Positions 1 to 7,260 of a DNA stretch of 36,153 bases are shown here, piece after piece. Both the position numbers and the translations under genes were made by a program. The DNA lies in NCBI GenBank assembly GCA_020851775.1, contig JADZCB010000200.1, positions 1 to 36,153 of the forward strand. Direction: 5' to 3'. Below the pieces are notes generated by a model. That model was given only the letters and a program-made list of their open reading frames with translations. It did not search any database and had not been told where the DNA came from. Every line of letters begins with the position of its first letter. The first letter of the stretch is position 1. This DNA is from Gammaproteobacteria bacterium. Its GTDB lineage: Bacteria; Pseudomonadota; Gammaproteobacteria; Ga0077536.

Positions 1-107
1 GCCTTCTTGCGCGGGATCAGGTAGTTCCGGCCGTATCCCGGCTTGACGCGGACCTTTTCGCCGAGCTTGCCGAGGTTCTGAATCTTTTCGAGCAGTATCA
101 CTTCCAT
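1..107 (-). CDS. rplI: 50S ribosomal protein L9, 5' part only (cut by window edge)
   Basis: Only the first 35 codons are present, starting at the ATG at 107 and running off the window. The N-terminus begins [16 protein letters not shown] and continues with [11 protein letters not shown], which is the typical L9 N-terminal domain that binds 23S rRNA at the base of the L1 stalk. The gene follows the DUF2232 gene by 79 bases on the same strand, in the usual place at the end of the rpsF-rpsR cluster. Identification is firm although the gene is incomplete. Confidence 0.95.
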   Translation of the reverse strand, partial: MEVILLEKIQNLGKLGEKVRVKPGYGRNYLIPRKK

Positions 108-186
108 CGTCGGTCCCAACCTTGATTCACCAGTCTCGATACCTGCCGGCACGGCGTCGGCCGCGCGCGGTCCGCAAACGGCGGCG

Positions 187-1092
187 TCATCGGCGCGCCC
201 GCCGCAATTGTCTGAAATCAGCCACCTGGTCCGCGATGCCAGTCACCGCGAGCACCGTCGCGACGATATGCGGCATCAGGAATGCGAACACGTAGACCCC
301 GATGAGCCAGGGTCTGCGCGCCGGCGCACGGCCCGTGCGTTCATGCACCACGGCCAGCCCCTGGGCGGCGAACAATAGCACCAGCACGACGAACAAGTCA
401 CCGACCAGTCCGGCCGGCGCCGCGTTCGTCCGCACCAGCAACGCGGCGACGGCGAGCGCCGCGCCTGCGGCCGATACCCAGCGCGGCAACTGCAGCGCGC
501 GGAATTCCTCGGCGAAGGCACCCGGTCGATAGAGACCGGCCTGCCAGGCGCGCGCGAGCAACAGCATGCCGCCGAGACTCAGGCACATCACGGCGACCGA
601 AGCTTCGTGCATCACGCCCGCGATTGCGGCCGTTTCCTGTGCCGACAGGAATTCGCCGCCCTGTTCCCGGACGGCCGCGCCGAGATGCTCGAGCCGCTCG
701 GCCCAGAACGCATCGACGTCGCCGAGTGCCTGTCTGAGCATGTAGGCGAAGCCTGCGACGAAAGCCCCGAGCATCGCGAGCGCCGTGCCCTGACTGCCAT
801 GACCGCGCAGCACGACGGCCGCACACCAGATCGGCACCCACGGCAGCAGCACCACGATTCCGGCGCGCCCGACGTGGCCCGTCGCCGCCATCAGCACACC
901 GATGGCGAGCGCGAGTCCCATCACACCGACTTTCGCCCCTTCGAGCGCGCCGTGACGCAGCGTCACGAGACCGATGGTCGCGCCGCTCAGGATGAGAACC
1001 GGCGCGAACCATAGCGCCAGCAGCGAAAATCCGGCCGCAACGGCCGTCGCCGCCAACGGCCCGGTCATCGCGATGCGCGCGATCCCCCGCAT
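187..1092 (-). CDS. DUF2232 (YybS-like) multi-pass membrane protein
   Basis: A 301-residue, strongly hydrophobic protein with about eight predicted membrane segments, for example around residues 10-45, 53-75, 80-120, 165-185, 205-250 and 262-285. No catalytic motif is visible. It sits between rpsR and rplI, exactly where Pseudomonas and relatives carry a DUF2232 membrane protein, and that position is the main basis of the call together with its size and topology. The biochemical role of the family is not established; some members have been proposed to be transporter-like S components. The start at 1092 lacks a good ribosome binding site. A second in-frame ATG eight codons downstream is possible. 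Confidence 0.75.
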   Translation of the reverse strand: MRGIARIAMTGPLAATAVAAGFSLLALWFAPVLILSGATIGLVTLRHGALEGAKVGVMGLALAIGVLMAATGHVGRAGIVVLLPWVPIWCAAVVLRGHGSQGTALAMLGAFVAGFAYMLRQALGDVDAFWAERLEHLGAAVREQGGEFLSAQETAAIAGVMHEASVAVMCLSLGGMLLLARAWQAGLYRPGAFAEEFRALQLPRWVSAAGAALAVAALLVRTNAAPAGLVGDLFVVLVLLFAAQGLAVVHERTGRAPARRPWLIGVYVFAFLMPHIVATVLAVTGIADQVADFRQLRRARR

Positions 1093-1131
1093 AGCGTCAG
1101 ATCGCGCGCCGCCGCGGCGGGCCGGGCCGGC

Positions 1132-1383
1132 TCAGTGCGAGTCGCTGTAAGGCAGCAGCGCGAGGAAGCGCGCGCGCTTGATCGCGATCGAGAGCTGGCG
1201 CTGGTAGCGCGCTTTCGTGCCTGAAATGCGGCTCGGCACGATCTTGCCGTTTTCAGCAACGTTCGCCTTCAGCGTGTTCAGGTCCTTGTAGTCGATTTCC
1301 TCGACTTTCTCGGCAGTGAACTTGCAATAGCGACGACGGCGGAAATGACGCGACCCACCGCCACGAGGTTTGGATTTCATCAT
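1132..1383 (-). CDS. rpsR: 30S ribosomal protein S18
   Basis: An 83-residue basic protein containing the S18 signatures [19 protein letters not shown] and [22 protein letters not shown]18 pairs with S6 on the 30S platform. Two consecutive ATG codons occur at the start. A strong GAGGAG ribosome binding site eight bases before the first one (1383) favours that choice. The gene begins 14 bases after the rpsF stop, so the two are co-transcribed, as expected for proteins that bind rRNA as a heterodimer. Confidence 0.97.
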   Translation of the reverse strand: MMKSKPRGGGSRHFRRRRYCKFTAEKVEEIDYKDLNTLKANVAENGKIVPSRISGTKARYQRQLSIAIKRARFLALLPYSDSH

Positions 1384-1397
1384 GATTCGTACTCCTC

Positions 1398-1868
1398 TCA
1401 GGCGGCCGGCGCAGCGGCTTCGGTCTCGGCAGTGGCCGGCGCAGCGGCTTCGGTCTCGGCGGCAGCCGGCGCATCGGCGCGGACGTCGCGCTCGGCGCTC
1501 TGGGCGGCCTGTCGTGCGCGGCGCTCACCGTCACGCTCCTCCTGATCTTCCTTCGCCTTCGCCATCAGCGAAGGCTCGGTCAGCGCCTTGTCGCGCGCGA
1601 TCACGAGGTGGCGCAACACGGCGTCATTGAAGCGGAACGCGCTGACGAGTTCATTCAAGGTCGCGCTGTTGACCTCGATGTTCATCATCACGTAGTGAGC
1701 CTTGTGAATCTTGGTGATCGGATACGCGAGCTGGCGGCGGCCCCAGTCCTCGAGACGGTGGATCTGTCCACCGTTGCTCTCGAGCATGGTCCGGTAGCGG
1801 TCAATCATCGCGTTGACCTGCTCGCTCTGGTCAGGGTGGACCAGAAACACGACTTCGTAATGTCGCAC
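1398..1868 (-). CDS. rpsF: 30S ribosomal protein S6 with Ala/Glu-rich C-terminal tail
   Basis: A 156-residue protein. Residues 1-100 are a standard S6 fold, starting [18 protein letters not shown] and with the conserved [10 protein letters not shown] and HYVMMNIE segments. It starts with GTG at 1868, five bases after a GAGAGGAG ribosome binding site. Residues after about 105 form a charged then Ala/Glu/Thr/Pro-rich tail that ends in a near-perfect 10-residue repeat. S6 tails are variable between species and in E. coli the S6 tail is glutamylated by RimK. First gene of the rpsF-rpsR-DUF2232-rplI unit; its own promoter and leader lie upstream. Confidence 0.97.
   Translation of the reverse strand: MRHYEVVFLVHPDQSEQVNAMIDRYRTMLESNGGQIHRLEDWGRRQLAYPITKIHKAHYVMMNIEVNSATLNELVSAFRFNDAVLRHLVIARDKALTEPSLMAKAKEDQEERDGERRARQAAQSAERDVRADAPAAAETEAAAPATAETEAAAPAA
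1401..1475. repeat. 30-bp tandem repeat, about 2.5 copies, inside rpsF
   Basis: Positions 1401-1430 and 1431-1460 are nearly identical 30-bp units, differing only in the first few bases. A third partial unit begins at 1461. Being a multiple of three, the repeat keeps the frame and encodes two copies of a decapeptide ([11 protein letters not shown]) at the C-terminus of S6. Copy number could vary without breaking the gene. Confidence 0.85.
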
Positions 1869-1928
1869 GGGTTCTCCTCTCGGCTATGAGCTTCCCGGAC
1901 TGGCGGTGAAGCAAGGAGATGATGAATA

Positions 1929-1973
1929 CGAGGGCGTGCCGGCCGGGTCGTCCCGGACGTCGTCATTCCCTCG
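1929..1973 (-). promoter_or_regulatory. Structured rpsF leader, candidate S6:S18 autoregulatory RNA
   Basis: On the minus-strand transcript, a 6-bp outer stem CGAGGG/CCCTCG (1968-1973 with 1929-1934) encloses an internal loop and a 5-bp inner stem CCGGG/CCCGG (1952-1956 with 1943-1947) capped by a 4-base loop. The 3' side of the internal loop reads CCGGCACG. It lies downstream of the predicted start of transcription and about 60 bases before the rpsF GTG. Many bacteria have an rpsF leader with a CCG-containing internal loop that binds the S6:S18 dimer. The match here is by position and general shape, not by a scored model. Confidence 0.5.
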
Positions 1974-1984
1974 GGGAGCCAGGG

Positions 1985-2014
1985 ATTGTAGTGGCCGGGC
2001 GACAGACCTGTAAA
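1985..2014 (-). promoter_or_regulatory. Sigma-70 promoter for rpsF-rpsR operon
   Basis: On the minus strand TTTACA (2014-2009) is followed after 18 bases by TACAAT (1990-1985). Both boxes are close to consensus and lie in the gap between rlmB and rpsF. Transcription would start near 1978, leaving a leader of about 110 bases before the rpsF start at 1868. This lets the ribosomal protein genes be expressed independently of rnr-rlmB. Confidence 0.7.
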
Positions 2015-2055
2015 GCCGCATGGCCCAGCCGCAGGGCGCAGGCCGTCCCGGCGCG

Positions 2056-2844
2056 TCACGCACCCGCGAGACGTTGGCGTCGGGCCTCGAAGAGGCACAC
2101 GGCGGCGGCCGTCGCGAGGTTCAGGCTCGACACGCTGCCGGCCATCGGAATCGCCACCAGCAGATCGCAGGTTGCGCGGGTCAGGCGTCGCAGACCTTCC
2201 GACTCGGCCCCGAGCACCACCACCAGCGGCACGCGCAGGTCGGCGGCATACAGCGAACCCGGCGCATCGTCCGTCGCCCCGACGACCCACAGGCCATCCT
2301 GCTTCAGGGCCTCGAGCGCCTGCACGAGATTCGCGACGGCGCAGATCGGCATCGAGTCGGCCGCGCCGCTCGCGACCTTGGCTGCCGCGGCAGTGAGACC
2401 GACGCTGCGATCGCGCGGCAACAGCACGGCATCGGCGCCGGCGCCGTCGGCGACGCGCAGACAGGCGCCGAGATTGTGCGGGTCCTGCGGATGATCGAGG
2501 GCGAGCACGAGTGGCGGCCGTGTCGCGGCCGCGAGTTGCGCGCGCAGCGCGGTGAGATCGAGCGGTGCCGGTGTGCGCCGTCGCAGCACCACGCCCTGGT
2601 GCACGGCCCCGTCGGTCAGGCGGTCGAGTGTCGTGACCGGCACCCGCTGCGGCCGCAGACCCGAGTGGGTCGCGGTCGCGGCCAGCGCCGCGAGTTCTCC
2701 ATGGTGCGCATCCTCGCGCAGCCACAGTTCGAGCACGTCGGGTGCGGCGCGCGCGAGCGCCGACTGACAGGCGTGGATGCCCCACACCAGCAGGGTGCCG
2801 GCGCCGCGCGGCTCGGCGCGTGCGTGTTCGCGACGCCGGCTCAT
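2056..2844 (-). CDS. rlmB: 23S rRNA 2'-O-methyltransferase RlmB (SpoU family)
   Basis: A 262-residue SpoU-type (SPOUT) methyltransferase. RlmB methylates the 2'-O of G2251 (E. coli numbering) in the 23S peptidyl-transferase region using S-adenosylmethionine. The N-terminal substrate-recognition domain begins LLVWGIHACQSAL. The three knot motifs are visible: DHPQDPHNLGACLR, VVLGAESEGL and IPMAGSVSSLNLATAAAV. Length is normal. The ATG overlaps the rnr stop by 4 bases (ATGA), so the two are translationally coupled, as in the conserved rnr-rlmB order. Confidence 0.95.
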   Translation of the reverse strand: MSRRREHARAEPRGAGTLLVWGIHACQSALARAAPDVLELWLREDAHHGELAALAATATHSGLRPQRVPVTTLDRLTDGAVHQGVVLRRRTPAPLDLTALRAQLAAATRPPLVLALDHPQDPHNLGACLRVADGAGADAVLLPRDRSVGLTAAAAKVASGAADSMPICAVANLVQALEALKQDGLWVVGATDDAPGSLYAADLRVPLVVVLGAESEGLRRLTRATCDLLVAIPMAGSVSSLNLATAAAVCLFEARRQRLAGA

Positions 2845-5006
2845 CGACGACGCTTGCGCCCGCCGTCGGCGTTCAGCGCAAAGTCGATCTGCCGCTCGTC
2901 GAGATTGACCCGCATGACCGTGACTTCGACGCGCTGGCCGACGCGGAATTCACGTTTCGTGCGTTTGCCGAACAGGCGGTGGCCGACCGCGTCGAACTGG
3001 TAGTAATCGTCCGGCAATGCCGTCACGTGCACGAGGCCTTCGACGAAACTCTCGTCGAGCTGCACGAAGAGCCCGAACGACGTCACGGCACTGACGATAC
3101 CGCCGAAGCGTTCGCCGACCTTGTCCATCATGTACTCGCACTTGAGCCAGGCGACCGCTTCGCGTGTCGCCTCGTCGGCGCGGCGCTCGGTCATCGACGT
3201 ATGTTCGGCGAGCGTGGTCAAGGCCTCGGCGTCGACCTTCAGCCGCCGGCGCCGCGCGAGGCGCTGCTTGATCGCACGATGCACGAACAGATCCGGATAG
3301 CGCCGGATCGGCGAAGTGAAATGCACATACGCTTCAAGCCCGAGACCGAAATGGCCGGCGTTCTCGCCGCGATAGACGGCGAGCTTGAGACTCCGCAGCA
3401 GCACTGTCTCGATGAGCTGACGATCGGGGCGAGCCTTCGCGGCGGCGAGCACGTGCGCAAAATGTCGCGCCTCGGGCGTGGCGCCGCCGGGCAGCCGGAT
3501 GCCCAGCTCGGACAGAAACTGGCGCAGCGCAATCAGCTTCTCCGGGTCGGGCTGGTCGTGCACGCGGTAGAGCGCGGGCAGGCCGTGCCTGCCGAGATAT
3601 TCGGCGGCGGCGACGTTCGCCGCGATCATGCATTCCTCGATCAGCTTGTGAGCATCGTTGCGCTCACGCACTTCGATGCGTTCGATCTTGCGCGCGCGGT
3701 TGTAGATGAACTTCGGCTCCAGCGATTCGATGTCCAGCGCGCCGCGAGTCTCGCGCTGACGACGCAGCGCCAGGTAGAGATCGTAGGCGTCGAGCACGTG
3801 TCCCTGCAGCGCGCTGAGCTCAGCACGCGGCGCGCAGAGCCAGCGCGCCACCTCTTCGTAAACCAAGCGTGCGTGAGAGCGGATGACCGCGTTGTAGAAG
3901 CGGTGCTTCAGCGCGACGCCCTCGGCCGAGAACCGCAGTTCGCAGACCAGCGCGAGCCGCTCGACGTCGGGATTCAACGAACAGATCCCGTTCGACAGCG
4001 CTTCGGGCAGCATCGGGATCACGCGATCCGGAAAGTACACCGACGTGCCGCGTTCGAGTGCCGTCGCGTCGAGCAGCGTGCCATCGCGGACATAGTGCGC
4101 GACGTCGGCGATTGCGACGTACAGCACGTAGCCGTCGCGCAGGCGTTTGCAGTACACCGCATCGTCGAAGTCGCGCGCGTCGCTGCCGTCGATCGTCACG
4201 AACGGCAGCTCGCGCAAATCGGTGCGCCCCTCGCGTTCGGCGGCCGTCACGTCGCGCGGGATGCGGGCGAGTTCCTCGTCGAGTTCCGGCGGCCATGCCG
4301 TCGGCAGGCCGTGGGCGCGAATCGCGACGTCGACCTCCATGCCGGGCGCCATGTGATCGCCGAGCACCTCGACGACGCGCGCGAGCGGCTGATAGCGTGC
4401 ATCGGGCTGCTGCACGATCGTCGCGACGACGATCTGGCCGTGCACGGCACCGCCTTCGTCGCCGGCCGGGATCAGGAGATCCTGATTGATACAGCGGTTG
4501 TCGGGTACGACAAAGCCGACTCCGCCCTCACGGAAGTAGCGGCCGACGACTTCGCTGTTCGCGCGCGACAGCACCTCGACGACGGTCCCGAACGGCCGGT
4601 CGCGATGATCGATGCCGGCGATGCGCACATAGACGCGATCGCCATGGAGCACGCGGCGCGCGTCGCGTGGCGCAATGTAGATGTCACGCTCGCCGCTGTC
4701 GGGTCGTACGAAGGCGTAGCCGTCGGGATGGCCGATCACGCGTCCGGCGATGAAATCCATCCGCTTGGCGAGACCGAAGCGGCGCGCGCGGGTTTCGACG
4801 AGCTGGCCGTCGCGCACCATCGCGGCGAGCCGGCGTCCGACACCATCGCGCGCGGCATCGCCGTCGACGTGCAGCGCCGCTGCGACGTCGTCGAAGGCGA
4901 GCGGTGCGGCGGCGCGCTCCAGGGCGCGCAGGATCTCCTCGCGCGTGGGGATCGGCACGTCGTGACGGGGTGGCTCTTTACTGCGTGTATCGCGTCTGCG
5001 GCTCAT
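2841..5006 (-). CDS. rnr: Ribonuclease R
   Basis: A 721-residue RNase II/RNB-family 3'-to-5' exoribonuclease. It degrades structured RNA and takes part in rRNA and tmRNA quality control. An N-terminal winged-helix region (about 20-80) and cold-shock domains (about 85-240) precede the RNB catalytic core. The core carries TIDGSDARDFDDAVY with the metal-binding aspartates D273, D279, D281 and D282, and later HFTSPIRRYPDL. A C-terminal S1 domain spans about 625-705, followed by a short basic tail. The length is shorter than the E. coli protein mainly at the tail. Its ATG at 5006 has only a weak ribosome binding site. First gene of the minus-strand cluster, diverging from tRNA-Leu 51 bases away. 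Confidence 0.96.
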   Translation of the reverse strand: MSRRRDTRSKEPPRHDVPIPTREEILRALERAAAPLAFDDVAAALHVDGDAARDGVGRRLAAMVRDGQLVETRARRFGLAKRMDFIAGRVIGHPDGYAFVRPDSGERDIYIAPRDARRVLHGDRVYVRIAGIDHRDRPFGTVVEVLSRANSEVVGRYFREGGVGFVVPDNRCINQDLLIPAGDEGGAVHGQIVVATIVQQPDARYQPLARVVEVLGDHMAPGMEVDVAIRAHGLPTAWPPELDEELARIPRDVTAAEREGRTDLRELPFVTIDGSDARDFDDAVYCKRLRDGYVLYVAIADVAHYVRDGTLLDATALERGTSVYFPDRVIPMLPEALSNGICSLNPDVERLALVCELRFSAEGVALKHRFYNAVIRSHARLVYEEVARWLCAPRAELSALQGHVLDAYDLYLALRRQRETRGALDIESLEPKFIYNRARKIERIEVRERNDAHKLIEECMIAANVAAAEYLGRHGLPALYRVHDQPDPEKLIALRQFLSELGIRLPGGATPEARHFAHVLAAAKARPDRQLIETVLLRSLKLAVYRGENAGHFGLGLEAYVHFTSPIRRYPDLFVHRAIKQRLARRRRLKVDAEALTTLAEHTSMTERRADEATREAVAWLKCEYMMDKVGERFGGIVSAVTSFGLFVQLDESFVEGLVHVTALPDDYYQFDAVGHRLFGKRTKREFRVGQRVEVTVMRVNLDERQIDFALNADGGRKRRR

Positions 5007-5016
5007 GCCTGACTCA

Positions 5017-5045
5017 TTGACTCACGTAGGTCGCTTCTGTAGTCT
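5017..5045 (+). promoter_or_regulatory. Promoter of tRNA-Leu
   Basis: TTGACT (5017-5022), 17-base spacer, TAGTCT (5040-5045), then a GC-rich discriminator GCGCG just before the predicted transcription start. A GC-rich discriminator is typical of stable-RNA promoters under stringent control. It lies in the 51-base gap between the rnr start and the tRNA, so part of it may overlap the rnr 5' leader on the other strand. Confidence 0.55.
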
Positions 5046-5057
5046 GCGCGTCGCTTT

Positions 5058-5142
5058 GCCGAGGTGGCGGAATTGGTAGACGCGCTGGTTTCAGGTACCA
5101 GTGGAGAGATCCGTGGAGGTTCGAGTCCTCTCCTCGGCACCA
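5058..5142 (+). tRNA. tRNA-Leu, anticodon CAG
   Basis: An 85-base class II tRNA with a 7-bp acceptor stem GCCGAGG/CCTCGGC and genomically encoded ACCA end. The anticodon arm is CTGGT/ACCAG with loop TTCAGGT, anticodon CAG at 5092-5094, which reads CTG codons. It has the long variable arm of leucine tRNAs and the T-arm core GGTTCGAGTCC. It closely resembles known gammaproteobacterial tRNA-Leu(CAG). It is a single gene, transcribed away from rnr. Confidence 0.97.
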
Positions 5143-5220
5143 AGCAACCAGACCTGCGTCGTGCCGATCCGCGCGCGGCGCCTCTCCCCGAATCCCCAGC
5201 GCCTGCTCCCCGCAGCGTCT

Positions 5221-6246
5221 TCACCCCGCGATCACCAGCGCGATCATCGTGCCCACGTAGCCAACGTAGATCGCACCATTCACCAGCAGATGCCATACGC
5301 GCAAGCCGCCGCTTTCCCGTCGCGCGTGCCAGTAGAGCCACAACGCCGCGCCGTACGTGATCAGAACGCCGGCCACGACTTCCGGCGTCGGCCGCCAAGG
5401 CGTGATCGCAAGACCGAGTGCCGGTAACAGGCTGCCCTGAAACACCATCGCCCCGGTGATGTTGCCGAAGGCAAGCGTATCCTTGCCGCGGCGGATCCAG
5501 ATCACGCTGTTGACCTTCTCCGGCAGCTCCGTCGCGATCGGTACGATGAGCAGCGCGAGCAGCAGCGGCGAGATGCCGAGTATGGCGGACAGGTGCTCGA
5601 CGCAGTAGACGAAGCCTTTCGCGCCGGCGATCAACAGCACGAGGCCCAGCGCCATCTGCGCCACGATCACGGGCATGTTCTGCGGCAGACCGATCTTCTG
5701 CAGGAACAGGAGACCATGTGCCTCGGTGCCGTGGCCGTTCTCGACGAGCTGGGCCGATACGCGCAACGTCATCATCACGTAGACGAAGTAGTTCAGCACC
5801 AGCGCGACCGCGAGACCCGCCCGCACCGTGGCCAGTTCGGGCGGGATGAACAGCGCGACGAAGGCCATCGCGAAAGCGGCGAGGAAGAACAGCAGATCGC
5901 GCTGCAATCCGGTGCGTTCGGGTCGCAGATGTCCATCCAGCCCGCGCCGCGCGAGCACCGACAACGCCATCACGCAGAGACTGAGTGTCGAGAGCATCAG
6001 CGGCGCACCGAGTATCGCACCGACGCCGATTTCCGCATTCAATTCGGCATTCGCACCGCCTGCGATCACCGCGACGACCGGGACCGTGCTCTCGGGCAGT
6101 GCAGTACCGACCGCCGCGAACAGGGATCCCGTCACACCTTCGGAAATCCCGAGGCGTTCACCGAGATGTTCGAGCGCATTCGTGAAGATCTCGGCGGCGA
6201 CGAGAATGATGAGCAGCGCAATTAACAGTTCGAAGCCCAGGACCAT
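5221..6246 (-). CDS. CaCA-family sodium:calcium (cation) antiporter
   Basis: A 341-residue membrane protein with about ten hydrophobic segments in two homologous halves, as expected for the Ca2+/cation antiporter (YrbG-like) family. The two alpha repeats that form the ion site are visible: GTALPESTVPVVAVIAGG near residues 47-64 and PIATELPEKVNSVIW in the second half, each with the family's acidic residue next to proline. It would exchange cytoplasmic cations against Na+ or H+ across the inner membrane; the exact ion cannot be read from sequence. The ATG at 6246 has GAGG five bases upstream. It diverges from uppP with 77 bases between. Confidence 0.85.
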   Translation of the reverse strand: MVLGFELLIALLIILVAAEIFTNALEHLGERLGISEGVTGSLFAAVGTALPESTVPVVAVIAGGANAELNAEIGVGAILGAPLMLSTLSLCVMALSVLARRGLDGHLRPERTGLQRDLLFFLAAFAMAFVALFIPPELATVRAGLAVALVLNYFVYVMMTLRVSAQLVENGHGTEAHGLLFLQKIGLPQNMPVIVAQMALGLVLLIAGAKGFVYCVEHLSAILGISPLLLALLIVPIATELPEKVNSVIWIRRGKDTLAFGNITGAMVFQGSLLPALGLAITPWRPTPEVVAGVLITYGAALWLYWHARRESGGLRVWHLLVNGAIYVGYVGTMIALVIAG

Positions 6247-6323
6247 GCTAACCTCGGTACCGCGCCAGGGCGGTCACATCATGCCCGCGGCCTATACCAT
6301 CCCAGCAGGCATGAAGGGCGACC

Positions 6324-7124
6324 GTGGATTTTTCTCTGTTTCTGAAGGCCGTGCTGCTCGGTATCGTCGAGGGCCTGACCGAGTTCCTGCCAATCTCGAG
6401 TACCGGACATCTGATTCTGGCCAGTGACTGGCTGGAGTTTAACAGAGCGGATGCAAAAACGTTCGAGGTGGTCATCCAGCTCGGCGCCATCCTGTCGGTC
6501 TGCTGGCATTTCAGGCAGAGGCTTGCCGGCGTCGTGCAGGGCCTCGGACGTGACGACGAGTCGCTGCGCTTCGTGCAGAACCTGCTGCTCGCGTTCCTGC
6601 CCGCGGCAGTGCTCGGCGGTCTGTTGCATGGGTTCATCAAGCATGTGCTGTTCTCACCGCTGGTCGTCGCGATCGCGCTGATCGTCGGCGGCGTCGTGAT
6701 CCTGATCGTCGAACGCTACGCGCCGGCGCCACGCGTGACGGACATCGCGCGGATCACGCCCGGTCTCGCACTGAAGATCGGCTTTGCGCAGACTCTCGCG
6801 CTGGTGCCGGGCGTGTCGCGCTCCGGCGCGACGATCATGGGCGGCATGGCCTGCGGACTCTCGCGGCAGGCCGCGACCGAGTTCTCGTTCTTTCTCGCGA
6901 TCCCGGTGATGTTCGCGGCGACGGCCTACGACCTCGCGAAGAACTGGCAGCATCTCGCCGAGGATTCCGCCGGTGTCTTCGCGGTCGGCTTCATCGCGGC
7001 CTTTCTGAGCGCGCTCGCGGCGATCCGCTTCCTGCTGCGCTTCGTGTCGACGCACGACTTCCGTCCGTTCGCGTGGTATCGCATCGTCTTCGGTCTCATC
7101 GTGCTCGCGCATCTCACCATGTGA
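6324..7124 (+). CDS. uppP: Undecaprenyl-diphosphatase UppP (BacA)
   Basis: A 266-residue integral membrane phosphatase that recycles undecaprenyl diphosphate to the monophosphate lipid carrier for peptidoglycan and other envelope polymers. Overproduction of the family gives bacitracin resistance. The signature [14 protein letters not shown] is at residues 16-29 and PGVSRSGAT at 162-170, containing the catalytic-site glutamate, serine and arginine (R166). Seven to eight membrane segments and the usual length. GTG start at 6324 with AAGGG seven to eight bases before it. Transcribed alone; a weak TATACC -10-like hexamer lies at 6293-6298. Confidence 0.96.
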   Translation: MDFSLFLKAVLLGIVEGLTEFLPISSTGHLILASDWLEFNRADAKTFEVVIQLGAILSVCWHFRQRLAGVVQGLGRDDESLRFVQNLLLAFLPAAVLGGLLHGFIKHVLFSPLVVAIALIVGGVVILIVERYAPAPRVTDIARITPGLALKIGFAQTLALVPGVSRSGATIMGGMACGLSRQAATEFSFFLAIPVMFAATAYDLAKNWQHLAEDSAGVFAVGFIAAFLSALAAIRFLLRFVSTHDFRPFAWYRIVFGLIVLAHLTM

Positions 7125-7220
7125 GACCGCCGGGCGCCGCTGCGCCGCCGGCATGACCGATAGAACGCATTGGCAGGTGGATATGCCGAGATGTTAATTC
7201 CGCACGCATCCCGGCTTGCC

Positions 7221-7226
7221 TAGACT
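7221..7226 (+). promoter_or_regulatory. Candidate -10 box of cysJIG
   Basis: TAGACT at 7221-7226 with a poor -35 (TTCCGC, 7198-7203) 17 bases upstream, which would suit an activator-dependent promoter such as a CysB-controlled one. Start of transcription would be near 7233, downstream of an in-frame TTG at 7216 and upstream of the GTG at 7261, supporting the latter as start codon. No CysB site was recognised directly. Confidence 0.4.
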
Positions 7227-7260
7227 GCGCACTCCCTGTGTCTGCTGCGGAGCGCCGATC

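Noticed and set aside
1401-1475. Repeats near 1.4 kb as a CRISPR array
   Set aside because: The units are directly adjacent without spacers, are in frame and encode part of S6.
2742-5012. 756-residue open frame on the plus strand opposite rnr
   Set aside because: It is the antisense shadow of a clear RNase R gene. Its translation is Arg/His/Asp-rich with no family motif, as expected for high-GC DNA.
7216-7260. TTG at 7216 as cysJ start
   Set aside because: No ribosome binding site and probably upstream of the transcription start. The GTG at 7261 has GGAG at good spacing and fits the CysJ length.
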